Made by a program: the position numbers and the translations under genes
In this document: in pieces, positions 1-6,854 of the stretch
How the letters are laid out: every line of letters begins with the position of its first letter
How positions within the stretch are numbered: position 1 is the stretch's first letter
DNA from: Flavobacterium lindanitolerans
GTDB taxonomy: Bacteria > Bacteroidota > Bacteroidia > Flavobacteriales > Flavobacteriaceae
DNA: 64,000 bases
Direction of reading: 5' to 3'
NCBI RefSeq assembly: GCF_002846575.1
Contig: NZ_PJND01000007.1
Location: forward strand, 62,001 to 126,000
Notes under the pieces: model-generated
What the model was told of the DNA's origin: nothing
What the model saw: only the letters and a program-made list of their open reading frames with translations
Databases searched by the model: none

Positions 1-1633
1 CACCATTGTCTAAAATCTGGAAAATACTTGAGTTAAAATTCTGATGCGAGTTGGTATTTCCTAATGTCACATTAATATTGCTTTTTGGCGTAAGCATATA
101 GTAATAATCCAATTTGGCATCCAGTTTATTGGTTTTCACAAAACGGCTTTGGTTCAAATTATTTCTGTTCTGATTTTCTACATAACCAGACAAGGCAAAA
201 GGCTGAGTCATTAAATTGGCATTATAAAAAGGATCCTCATCCTGATAAAGATGCTGCATTTCAAAAGCAAAAACATTTTTATCATTAGCCGTGTAATACA
301 AGCTTGCATTTTGATTTATTGAAGTCGGATTCTGTTTTTTCTTTGTATAGATATCTTCTGCAGAAGTAACATCATTTACGATAAATTCCCTGAGCAAATT
401 ATTGTTTTCATCCTGTTTTGACTGTTTCATCAGGACATCATAATCAAACTGCAGTTTTGTGTTGGGTTTATAACTCGAGCTAAATTTGAACAGTCCCAAA
501 TTACTTTTCTGATGAGCAATTTCTTCATTTTTCTGTCTTACTCCTGTTTCAAGAATAGTACTTCTGGATCGGGTTTCCAAATCAGTTTCAGAAGAAGAAA
601 GAATTGCAAAACCGCTTAGGCTCCATTTCTTGGTCACATTATATGAAAAGTTGGTTGCTCCGAATTTGGTTTCAATTTCTTTTGCCCTGTTATTTCTAAG
701 CATAGCAATTCCTAAATCATTTGAAGAAACATTAAAAGAACTTCCTCCTTTTTGCATCATACCTCTAAAACCTCCTGTGAATTTAAAATAATCCTGTATG
801 GTTAGTGGCAGTTCCCCTATATTATTGAAATTGGAAATAAGGTTAATGCTGTATTTTGGGTTATAATAAAACAGCTTAGGATTAACTATATAACGGCTGT
901 CTTCATGCCCAACTCCTATTCCTGCACTCATGTCACCAAACCAGAAATTCTTTTTGCCATCTTTCAGCTTGATGTTCATCGCTACATTTTCCTCGTTATT
1001 TTCAAGGCCTTTCAATGCTCCTATCTCATTATAATTTCGTAAAACCTGAACCTTATCTATCGCATCCGCAGGAATGTTTTTCACTCCCAACTTTGTATCA
1101 CCATCAAAAAAGTCTTTCCCTTCCACCATCAGTTTCTGAACTTTCTTTCCTTCTACTTCAATCTGACCATCGGCATTTACCTCAACTCCGGGAAGCTTTT
1201 TCAAAACGTCTTCCAGCTTTCTTTCGGTTCCTGTTTTAAAAGAATCGGCATTGTAAACAATGGTATCACCTTTTATGGAAACCGGCATTTCCTGTACAAT
1301 CTCTACCTGATCCAAATCAACTCCTTGTTCCAGTACCAATGTCTGAACCATATTTTCAGCTTGTGTCTGGACATCAACTTCCTTTGCCTGATAACCAATG
1401 TAGCTCACCTTTATCTTGTAAGCTGTATTGGCTTTGAGCGACAATTGAAATCTTCCCTTATCGTCTGTAATTGCGTAGGAATCCATTGCCTTTGTAGACT
1501 GATTTACTGCCATGACATTGGCCATTTCCAAACCAACGGCATTTGCATCAGCTACAATACCTGAAAAACGTATGTTCTGGGAATATCCTGAAAAGGAAAG
1601 AAATAGAAATGTGAGGAATAATATTTTTTTCAT
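1..1633 (-). CDS. TonB-dependent receptor-like outer membrane protein, N-terminal part
   Basis: The reading frame is open from ATG at 1633 to the left edge, about 544 residues, so the C-terminus is missing. A signal peptide ends near residue 19 (GYSQ). A carboxypeptidase-regulatory-like beta-sandwich follows (about 20-105, ending in the usual SYIGYQ strand), then a plug-like segment (about 110-210) with VYNADSFK and LPGVEV, hallmarks of Bacteroidota barrel proteins of the outer-membrane-beta-barrel/TonB-receptor type. The rest alternates like a beta-barrel (KLFYYNPKYS, SSSYKPNTKLQFDYD). It lies 34 nt downstream of a GLPGLI gene, a pairing common in Flavobacteriia, and is probably co-transcribed with it. 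The substrate cannot be read from the sequence. The family call is firm; that it is a true TonB-dependent transporter is less certain, because no TonB box is evident. Confidence 0.85.
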   Translation of the reverse strand, partial: MKKILFLTFLFLSFSGYSQNIRFSGIVADANAVGLEMANVMAVNQSTKAMDSYAITDDKGRFQLSLKANTAYKIKVSYIGYQAKEVDVQTQAENMVQTLVLEQGVDLDQVEIVQEMPVSIKGDTIVYNADSFKTGTERKLEDVLKKLPGVEVNADGQIEVEGKKVQKLMVEGKDFFDGDTKLGVKNIPADAIDKVQVLRNYNEIGALKGLENNEENVAMNIKLKDGKKNFWFGDMSAGIGVGHEDSRYIVNPKLFYYNPKYSINLISNFNNIGELPLTIQDYFKFTGGFRGMMQKGGSSFNVSSNDLGIAMLRNNRAKEIETKFGATNFSYNVTKKWSLSGFAILSSSETDLETRSRSTILETGVRQKNEEIAHQKSNLGLFKFSSSYKPNTKLQFDYDVLMKQSKQDENNNLLREFIVNDVTSAEDIYTKKKQNPTSINQNASLYYTANDKNVFAFEMQHLYQDEDPFYNANLMTQPFALSGYVENQNRNNLNQSRFVKTNKLDAKLDYYYMLTPKSNINVTLGNTNSHQNFNSSIFQILDNG

Positions 1634-1667
1634 TTTGTAAGAGAAATTGGAAATGTAAAACTAATGA

Positions 1668-2516
1668 TTAATTACCTAAATTAATATGGATGTTGCCCTT
1701 CGAATCCTTCATGCTTTCCATCTGCTTTTCAATTAGTGCTTCATATTCCTTTTTTGTTACTTTTTTCCCTTTTTTTGGCATTTTGATAACCACCTTATCT
1801 TTTGGATTCAATACAATTTTAGAACATAGAATTACTGTTTTCGCATCATTTACTTCCATGATCAGACCTGGCAATCCCCAATATTCACCGGGACCATGGC
1901 TCACCGGAATTTCAGGTGTGTACCAAACCGTTATCGTTCTGTCTTTAGGTTCACTTGGTGTAAATAAGACTGTTTTACTTTCACTTTTCTTATTTTTCAT
2001 TTTTTCATATCTCTCGAGATCTTCTTTAGAAACAGGAATTACACCTATGGCCTTATAGCAGGTAAAGTTTCCTATCTTTTTAGTTTCGTCCACCAGCTTC
2101 CAATCCCATTTTGGTAAAGAATCTGACACTAGAAACTCTTTTCCAAAAAAGTCTTCTTCAGAAAGTACCGTCTTATCTTTTATATTTTTATATGATTTAC
2201 CATCCCCTGATGAACTGGTATTAACCACTACCATTTTTGCTCCTGACGAACCGCTTGGAGATTCCAATCTTTGAGGTTCTTCATAAACCGATTCCGTTTT
2301 ATTAAAACTCAACTCATAGGTTTTTTCAAAACCTTTTTTCAATTTTTCTTCAAGTGATGCTTGCAAATCAGGAGTCATATTTGAGCCACTTATCTGTATA
2401 TCATTCATTATTGTTTTTGTCTGGTACGTTGCACGTCCGGTAAATTCCTGAGCCTGCATCAGTTGGAAAGAAAAAAGAGTTGCTGCTATTGCTGCGGTGA
2501 TTGCTGATTTTATCAT
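1668..2516 (-). CDS. GLPGLI family protein (copy 1)
   Basis: A 282-residue exported protein. The signal peptide ends near residue 22 (QAQ). The family signature YWGLPGLI lies at about 212-219 within the conserved block WYTPEIPVSHGPGEYWGLPG, followed by LCSKIVLNPKD. GLPGLI proteins are Bacteroidota periplasmic or surface proteins of unknown biochemical function, often encoded beside TonB-type receptors; here one begins 34 nt downstream. The gene diverges from a histidine kinase/response regulator pair, and the shared intergenic region holds three phased GTTAAC repeats. A clear paralogue lies at 8076-8993, with the same ETKKIG..TCYKA and GLPGLI blocks. The family is certain; the function is unknown. 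The two-component system is the obvious candidate regulator. Confidence 0.93.
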   Translation of the reverse strand: MIKSAITAAIAATLFSFQLMQAQEFTGRATYQTKTIMNDIQISGSNMTPDLQASLEEKLKKGFEKTYELSFNKTESVYEEPQRLESPSGSSGAKMVVVNTSSSGDGKSYKNIKDKTVLSEEDFFGKEFLVSDSLPKWDWKLVDETKKIGNFTCYKAIGVIPVSKEDLERYEKMKNKKSESKTVLFTPSEPKDRTITVWYTPEIPVSHGPGEYWGLPGLIMEVNDAKTVILCSKIVLNPKDKVVIKMPKKGKKVTKKEYEALIEKQMESMKDSKGNIHINLGN

Positions 2517-2543
2517 GTTTGTTGGTTTTTTAAATTAATGACA

Positions 2544-2551
2544 CAAAGTAA
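2544..2551 (-). promoter_or_regulatory. Probable -7 box for the GLPGLI/receptor operon
   Basis: On the minus strand the box reads TTACTTTG, 7 of 8 matches to the Bacteroidota sigma-A element TAnnTTTG. It predicts a start near 2538 and a leader of about 22 nt before ATG 2516. No good -33 TTG is present at the right distance, which fits an activator-dependent promoter. The GTTAAC repeats lie about 38-63 bp upstream of the predicted start. Confidence 0.45.
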
Positions 2552-2570
2552 ACCACATGAAATCTCATTT

Positions 2571-2600
2571 TCGGTTAACCAACGTTAACGATTGTTAACG
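2571..2600. promoter_or_regulatory. Three phased GTTAAC repeats, likely operator of the response regulator
   Basis: GTTAAC occurs at 2574, 2584 and 2594, exactly 10 bp apart, so all three copies face the same side of the helix. The block lies midway between the divergent GLPGLI gene and the histidine kinase gene. OmpR/PhoB-type regulators bind phased direct repeats of this kind. GTTAAC is itself palindromic, so orientation is ambiguous. Binding by the regulator encoded at 4229-4909 is inference. Confidence 0.6.
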
Positions 2601-2625
2601 GCATTTTTTCAATGCTTTTTGTTTA

Positions 2626-2633
2626 TACTTTTG
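2626..2633 (+). promoter_or_regulatory. -7 promoter box (TACTTTTG) of the two-component operon
   Basis: TACTTTTG matches TAnnTTTG at every fixed position. It ends only 4 nt before ATG 2638, so transcription should begin at or next to the start codon, giving a leaderless or nearly leaderless mRNA. There is no -33 TTG at 17-23 nt. The phased GTTAAC block lies about 40-66 bp upstream of the predicted start, a usual activator position. Confidence 0.5.
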
Positions 2634-2637
2634 AAAA

Positions 2638-4236
2638 ATGAAATCAAAGAATTACAAATACATTTTATTTTTTATTTCCGTAACTATCATCGCAACAATC
2701 AGTTTGCAGGTTTACTGGAACATAAAAAACTATGCAGAAAACAAGCAACGTTTGATCAATGACGTTCAGATTGCGTTTGATAACAGCATAGAGCATTATT
2801 ATGCTGAAGATGTAAAAACCGATTTTATGACCTTTATCGGCAATGACACTATCAAGGATTCTAATTTTGTGCAGAATATTGTTTCAGACTCCATTTTTAT
2901 CAATGCTATTACAAAAAGAAAAGGGAAAGTAAAGGCATCGAAAAAATTAGTAGCAACAAGCACTTTCACTGAGGATAATTCGCCAAAGACAACTACTGTC
3001 ATAAAAATCAACAATACCGGAGAAACTTCCAAACAAGAAATCAACTTTATAGATTCTCCAAAATCTCAAAGTTCTAAAGCGACAAAAGGCAAAACCACCG
3101 AAATGCACGGAAAGCCGTTTGGATTAGGTCCCGGAAAACTTTCTGAAGTAAAAGTTATTACCGGAAAGCGGGCCATGGACAGCATCTCAAAAATACAGAA
3201 CTTCACCAATAAAATCCTTATTTCGCTGACCCGCGATTCTATCGAATTCGAAAAAATAAGCAAAACTCTGGATAAAGAATTAGCTCGAAAGGATATTAGC
3301 ATCCAATACGGAATGCAGCTTTTAAAAATGGATACGGTGTTTCAAAATTATCACTTGAATAAGAACAGCCATTTGCCTTTGAGTACAACTTCTAATTCTA
3401 CGTTTCTTCCTCCAAACCAAAAGATGAAACTGTTATTTTCAAATCCGGTAATTGTGATTTTAAAACGGAGTATGGTTGAAATCATTCTTTCATTTCTTCT
3501 TTCCTTGTCAATAATTGGCTGCCTGTTTTATTTATTAAAAACAATTAATAAACAGAAAAAGGTAGATGAAATCAAAAATGACCTTATCAGCAATATCACC
3601 CACGAATTCAAGACACCAATTACAACGGTTGCTACAGCTATTGAGGGTATCCGGAATTTCAACGCTGTAAACGATACTGAAAAGACCAACCGTTATCTCG
3701 ACATTTCCAACCAGCAACTAAAAAAGCTCGAAATTATGGTCGAAAAGCTTTTAGAAACAGCCACTTTAGACACTGATAAACTTTTGCTTCATAAAGAGCC
3801 TACCAATATAATTTCGACGATACGGAATCTTGTAGAAAAGCACAAGGTGATTCACCCTGAAAAAAACATTTCCTTCCATTCCAATATGGAACAGCTAATT
3901 GTTGAGATTGATCCTTTTTATTTTGAAAATACGCTTTCCAACCTGATTGACAATGCCCTCAAATACGGCGGAAACATCATTGATATTTATTTAAAATATA
4001 CTGCCAATATTCTTGAAATTATGGTCCAGGATAATGGTCCAGGAATAGAAAAAGACCAAAGGGAAAAGATTTTTGACAAATTTTACCGAATTCCTAAAGG
4101 AAACAGGCATGATGTAAAAGGATTTGGAATAGGACTTTACTATTCCAAAAAAATCATTGAAAAACATGGCGGTACGTTAGAATTGCTTTCCAGCCAGGAA
4201 CTGACTATTTTTAAAATAAAATTATCTGATGTCTAG
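2638..4236 (+). CDS. Sensor histidine kinase
   Basis: A 532-residue membrane kinase. TM1 is at about 8-28 and TM2 at about 279-300, flanking a periplasmic sensor region of about 250 residues with no domain I recognise. The cytoplasmic part has the HisKA H-box NITHEFKTP with phospho-acceptor His322, then the N-box NTLSNLIDNALKYG, the G1 box DNGPGIE and the G2 box GFGIGLYYSKKIIEKHGG, so the HATPase is complete. The last 8 nt overlap the response regulator gene, so the pair is translationally coupled. The GLPGLI and receptor genes diverge from it. The signal is unknown. The general architecture matches the many orthodox Bacteroidetes kinases paired with OmpR-type regulators. Confidence 0.95.
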   Translation: MKSKNYKYILFFISVTIIATISLQVYWNIKNYAENKQRLINDVQIAFDNSIEHYYAEDVKTDFMTFIGNDTIKDSNFVQNIVSDSIFINAITKRKGKVKASKKLVATSTFTEDNSPKTTTVIKINNTGETSKQEINFIDSPKSQSSKATKGKTTEMHGKPFGLGPGKLSEVKVITGKRAMDSISKIQNFTNKILISLTRDSIEFEKISKTLDKELARKDISIQYGMQLLKMDTVFQNYHLNKNSHLPLSTTSNSTFLPPNQKMKLLFSNPVIVILKRSMVEIILSFLLSLSIIGCLFYLLKTINKQKKVDEIKNDLISNITHEFKTPITTVATAIEGIRNFNAVNDTEKTNRYLDISNQQLKKLEIMVEKLLETATLDTDKLLLHKEPTNIISTIRNLVEKHKVIHPEKNISFHSNMEQLIVEIDPFYFENTLSNLIDNALKYGGNIIDIYLKYTANILEIMVQDNGPGIEKDQREKIFDKFYRIPKGNRHDVKGFGIGLYYSKKIIEKHGGTLELLSSQELTIFKIKLSDV

Positions 4237-4909
4237 CAAAATAAAAATCATATTGGCAGAAGATGAGCCTGCCCTGGCCCAAATTATAAAAGAGAGCCTT
4301 GAGACGAGAAGCTTTGAGGTTGTCTTATGCAAAAATGGTGAAGAAGCCTTTGAAGCTTTTTCAAGAGAAAAGCCAGAGCTTTTGGTACTGGATGTCATGA
4401 TGCCCAAAAAAGATGGTTTTACGCTGGCTAAGGAAATTCGAAAACTGGACAAAAAAACACCTATCATTTTTCTTACGGCAAAATCGCAGACACAAGATGT
4501 TGTTGATGGTTTCCAACTGGGAGGAAATGATTATTTGAAAAAGCCGTTTAGTATGGAGGAATTAATTATCCGTATCCATGCGCTTTTAGGCAGAATCCAA
4601 TTAGAAAAAAACGATGAGAATATCAGTATAGGCAATTATATTTTCAACCAAACCAAACAGACTCTCGATTATTTAGGCAACATACAATTCCTTACACATA
4701 GAGAAGCTTCACTGCTTCATCTTTTAATAGAGAATAAGAACGACATATTAGACAGATCTCTTGTCTTAAAAAAGATTTGGGGAGATGATGATTTTTTTAA
4801 CGGCCGGAGCATGGATGTTTTTATCACAAAATTGAGGAAAAAACTTAGCCTTGACCCAAACATCCAAATTATAAATGTTCGAAGCCAAGGCTATAAATTG
4901 ATTACGTAA
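4229..4909 (+). CDS. OmpR/PhoB-family DNA-binding response regulator
   Basis: A 226-residue protein. The receiver domain (about 4-118) has the acidic pair EDE near the N-terminus, phospho-acceptor Asp55 in VLDVMMP, the conserved Thr in FLTAK and Lys in KKPF. The C-terminal winged helix (about 130-226) ends with RSMDVFITKLRKKL and INVRSQGYKLI, typical of Trans_reg_C. The start overlaps the kinase gene by 8 nt. It is expected to be phosphorylated by that kinase and to bind direct repeats; the phased GTTAAC block upstream of the kinase gene is the best candidate target in the window. A strong terminator follows 12 nt after the stop. Confidence 0.95.
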   Translation: MSSKIKIILAEDEPALAQIIKESLETRSFEVVLCKNGEEAFEAFSREKPELLVLDVMMPKKDGFTLAKEIRKLDKKTPIIFLTAKSQTQDVVDGFQLGGNDYLKKPFSMEELIIRIHALLGRIQLEKNDENISIGNYIFNQTKQTLDYLGNIQFLTHREASLLHLLIENKNDILDRSLVLKKIWGDDDFFNGRSMDVFITKLRKKLSLDPNIQIINVRSQGYKLIT

Positions 4910-4920
4910 CTACTGATCAT

Positions 4921-4958
4921 AAAAAAGACATAGACTGCTAGCAACCTATGTCTTTTTT
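4921..4958 (+). terminator. Rho-independent terminator of the two-component operon
   Basis: The stem AAAAGACATAG pairs with CTATGTCTTTT across a 12-nt loop and is followed by a run of T. It begins 12 nt after the response regulator stop codon. The A-rich 5' side would also allow some function in reverse. Confidence 0.85.
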
Positions 4959-5022
4959 AAAGCTTTTTATAAAATTAGGCACTAACATACCATTTTACAT
5001 CAAATCATAATTTAATGAATTC

Positions 5023-5050
5023 AAAGAGAGTATCAATACTCTCTTTTTTT
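5023..5050. terminator. Second hairpin with T tract
   Basis: AAAGAGAGTAT pairs with ATACTCTCTTT around a 2-nt centre and runs into seven T. It may be a backup terminator for the upstream operon or the end of an inserted element. No gene lies between the two hairpins. Confidence 0.6.
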
Positions 5051-5065
5051 ATTTGTACTGAACGA

Positions 5066-5125
5066 CAAAACGGGAAATAACTTTTGGCGCCCGAAGGGCA
5101 AGCCAAAAAAGTTATTCTCGTTTTG
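5066..5125. repeat. 60-nt palindromic hairpin element
   Basis: A left arm, CAAAACGGGAAATAACTTTTG, is mirrored by a right arm ending CTCGTTTTG, with a few mismatches. A second perfect mini-hairpin, GCCC-GAA-GGGC, sits at the tip (5089-5099). There is no T tract, so it is not an ordinary terminator. It resembles a REP- or MITE-type palindrome; no second copy was seen in the window. Confidence 0.6.
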
Positions 5126-5163
5126 GAGTGTTCTATTTCAGCTAATTTTATATAATATTCCTC

Positions 5164-5171
5164 TATATTTG
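5164..5171 (+). promoter_or_regulatory. -7 box (TATATTTG) for the structured RNA candidate
   Basis: An exact TAnnTTTG match that predicts transcription from about 5178. No -33 TTG is found at the usual distance. It is immediately upstream of the inverted-repeat region and supports the view that this region is transcribed independently. Confidence 0.4.
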
Positions 5172-5177
5172 TAATAT

Positions 5178-5358
5178 AGAAAATATCGCAAAGCGTTAAC
5201 TTTTATTCTGTCTAATAGAAAGTCTGGTAAATTTTCAATGATACAACAGAATGATAGGTTTAATGCTCACGTTTAGGCGTGGGTACAACTTATTTCATTG
5301 TATCAGGTTTACCAGAGCCTCTATTAGTTGATTTGAGTTAGTAAACCCACGCTTTTTT
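5178..5358 (+). ncRNA. Candidate structured RNA with long-range pairing and terminator-like 3' end
   Basis: The segment CTAATAGAAAGTCTGGTAAA (5212-5231) pairs with 5308-5327 (GTTTACCAG...CTATTAG), and ATGATACAA (5238-5246) pairs with TTGTATCA next to it, giving a long imperfect stem. Within the enclosed loop, GCGTGGGT (5277-5284) can pair either locally with CTCACG (5266-5271) or with ACCCACGC at 5345-5352, which lies outside the long stem and is followed directly by six T. The topology is therefore a pseudoknot or a pair of alternative folds. No open reading frame fits. It could be an independent RNA of about 180 nt, a cis-regulatory leader for the gene at 5403, or the remains of a palindromic mobile element. 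I cannot assign it to a known RNA family. Confidence 0.45.
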
Positions 5359-5378
5359 ATTAACTAATCTTCACTAAG

Positions 5379-5401
5379 GGTTTAAGTGATAAACTTAAAC
5401 C
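5379..5401 (+). promoter_or_regulatory. Perfect 9-bp inverted repeat directly before a start codon
   Basis: GGTTTAAGT and ACTTAAACC are separated by 5 nt, and the second arm ends 1 nt before ATG 5403. As RNA this would fold next to the ribosome entry site; as DNA it could be an operator. There is no other leader sequence between the T tract at 5358 and this hairpin apart from 20 nt. Confidence 0.5.
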
Positions 5402-5402
5402 T

Positions 5403-5792
5403 ATGAAAGTATTCTATTTATTACTCCTCTTTTCATTTACTACTTATTCTCAAACTAAGTTTGAATTAATAGCCACGTCAGGTGATAATACTAAATATTA
5501 TGTAAAGATTGAATCAACAAACCTTGACAATATGGCGAAAACGATATGGCTAAAGATTGAAAAATCTCCTAAAAAGATAAAAAGTAAATCAAATAAAATC
5601 GCTTACCATTCACAAGGATATACTTTATATTACATGACTATGTATTGTCATGATAGAAAATATGATAATCCGGAAATTTATTTTTATGATGGTAAAGGAC
5701 GTTTAATAGAGAAGAATGAAATACTTATTTATAATGCTAATATAGTTCCTGATACAATTATTGAAACTGTATATGATTATGTATGTGATTAA
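5403..5792 (+). CDS. Small exported protein, unknown function
   Basis: A 129-residue protein with an N-terminal signal peptide (about 1-16, ending TYSQ). The mature part begins FELIATSGDNTKYYVKIEST and continues with a TIWLKIEK strand, a single Cys pair (MYCHD and the terminal YVCD) and a YDGKGRLIEKNE turn. This pattern of strands resembles the small surface-adhesin-E-like proteins found across Bacteroidota, but the match is by eye only. It has no operon partner. A perfect inverted repeat abuts the start codon and the structured RNA candidate lies upstream. Codon usage is AT-rich like the rest of this insert, suggesting acquisition. Confidence 0.7.
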   Translation: MKVFYLLLLFSFTTYSQTKFELIATSGDNTKYYVKIESTNLDNMAKTIWLKIEKSPKKIKSKSNKIAYHSQGYTLYYMTMYCHDRKYDNPEIYFYDGKGRLIEKNEILIYNANIVPDTIIETVYDYVCD

Positions 5793-5882
5793 AACCAAGG
5801 AAAAAGTGCTAAAAGAAAAGGAATTAATTAATACAAAAATGTTAAAGAAAAGTTATTTTTTTTAGTTTTTAAAATAAAAAAA

Positions 5883-5911
5883 CCTTGAAAACCAAGGATT
5901 TAACTTTTTTT
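5883..5911 (+). terminator. Weak terminator-like hairpin after the small exported gene
   Basis: CCTTG pairs with CAAGG around a 5-nt loop. A T run follows, but 6 nt away from the stem. The short stem makes this a weak call. Confidence 0.3.
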
Positions 5912-5970
5912 GATAAATAATGTAAGAATTAACCACGCGTTTTAATAGTATTTTTTCGAAAAAAAACACC

Positions 5971-5978
5971 TACCTTTG
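5971..5978 (+). promoter_or_regulatory. -7 promoter box (TACCTTTG)
   Basis: An exact TAnnTTTG match, preceded by a short TTTTTTCGAAAAAA palindrome where a -33 element would lie. A transcript from here would have a leader of about 170 nt before the 49-codon gene at 6158. The leader also holds an overlapping 41-codon frame (6076-6201) of doubtful reality. Confidence 0.4.
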
Positions 5979-6157
5979 GCATGCTTATATGGATAAATGC
6001 ATCCTATTCGGATTTAACCCAAATAAGAATGTTCTTTGTTTATTTAATATTAATTAATTCTTTAATTCATTTAAAATGAAAACAATGAAAACAACAATTA
6101 AGTCCTTAACGTGCGGCGGCAGGCTCGAATTATTTATTAACCCTAGATTCATTCTAT

Positions 6158-6307
6158 ATGAAAGAACAAGAAAAAGAGAACCACCAGCCTCACTGGTCTA
6201 AAGGGTTCGCTAGTCAACTATTGCAAAAAGCCTTAATTGCATTAGTTATTGAAAACAAAGGCGTGATTATAGAAGCAATTTTATCAGTAGTCCAATACTG
6301 GTTCTAA
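6158..6307 (+). CDS. Small 49-residue protein
   Basis: This short gene starts at ATG 6158 and stops at 6305-6307. The charged N-terminus (MKEQEKENHQPHW) is followed by a hydrophobic/amphipathic stretch (FASQLLQKALIALVIENKGVIIEAILSVVQYWF) that probably binds or crosses the membrane. A promoter-like box lies 180 nt upstream and a strong terminator begins 11 nt downstream, so it looks like a complete single-gene transcription unit. I recognise no family. The size and composition would suit a small membrane-active peptide, a peptide signal or a type I toxin, but nothing distinguishes these. The overlapping frame 6076-6201 is an alternative. Confidence 0.45.
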   Translation: MKEQEKENHQPHWSKGFASQLLQKALIALVIENKGVIIEAILSVVQYWF

Positions 6308-6318
6308 GAGCTTCGGAA

Positions 6319-6358
6319 GATATCCCGATCAGTTCTCGACCTGATTGGGTATCTTTTT
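6319..6358 (+). terminator. Strong Rho-independent terminator
   Basis: GATATCCCGATCAG pairs with CTGATTGGGTATC (one bulge, one wobble) around an 8-nt loop and runs straight into six T. It closes the small-protein unit. Confidence 0.85.
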
Positions 6359-6434
6359 TAATTGAATTCACAAATGTGCTTTCAAAAACTTCTACAAAAG
6401 TATAGTAATCTTTTCCCGGACCAAAATATACTGA

Positions 6435-6470
6435 GTTAAAAATTTGTTAAAGTATTGTTAAAAATTTGTT
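6435..6470. repeat. Direct repeat GTTAAAAATTTGTT
   Basis: Two identical 14-bp copies start at 6435 and 6457, with a 22-bp period (two helical turns). They lie 43 bp outside the last insertion-sequence gene, so they could be a binding site, part of the element end, or chance in AT-rich DNA. Confidence 0.5.
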
Positions 6471-6512
6471 TTTTTAAAACCCTAAAATTCAAGCAATTTG
6501 CCACAATTTAGA

Positions 6513-6854
6513 TTATTTGTTCATGAACTTTTTTAGGATTTCATCAAACTTTACTATAATAATATCTTTATCTTTCTTAAGAATTTTATCATATTTATTG
6601 AACTCTTTAAAGTCTTTAGATAGCTCTAGTAATGTCAGAACTTTGATTGCTCTTATTAGTATTTTATCGTTTTTAAAGTATTCAACAATTGATATATTGA
6701 CATCTCTATTATTTTGATTCAATACTTCTAATATATCACTATCGTTTACAGTTTCAATAATATAGTTATAGCAGAATTTGTTGAATAATTCATCTGACTT
6801 ATTCACTTTATTCTTAAAAAGTTCTTCTAATTGTTTGTAAACATCATTACGCAT
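6513..6854 (-). CDS. Small protein coupled to the transposase, unknown function
   Basis: A 113-residue, strongly charged, mainly helical protein (KNKVNKSDELFNKF, KILKKDKDIIIVKFDEILKKF). Its ATG lies inside the end of the transposase gene (8-nt overlap), so translation is probably coupled and the gene belongs to the insertion sequence as a passenger or accessory. I recognise no domain; no signal peptide or membrane segment is present. IS1595-group elements are known to carry passenger genes of varied function, and this one could be an accessory transposition factor or cargo. Confidence 0.7.
   Translation of the reverse strand: MRNDVYKQLEELFKNKVNKSDELFNKFCYNYIIETVNDSDILEVLNQNNRDVNISIVEYFKNDKILIRAIKVLTLLELSKDFKEFNKYDKILKKDKDIIIVKFDEILKKFMNK

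Noticed and set aside
5191..5201. CGTTAAC near 5195 as an integron attC-type or regulator site
   Set aside because: A single copy without the paired R box or phasing; no integrase gene.
6076..6201. 41-codon frame MKTMKTTIKSL.. overlapping the 49-residue gene
   Set aside because: Poor composition after residue 11 and overlaps a better candidate; kept only as an alternative in that entry.
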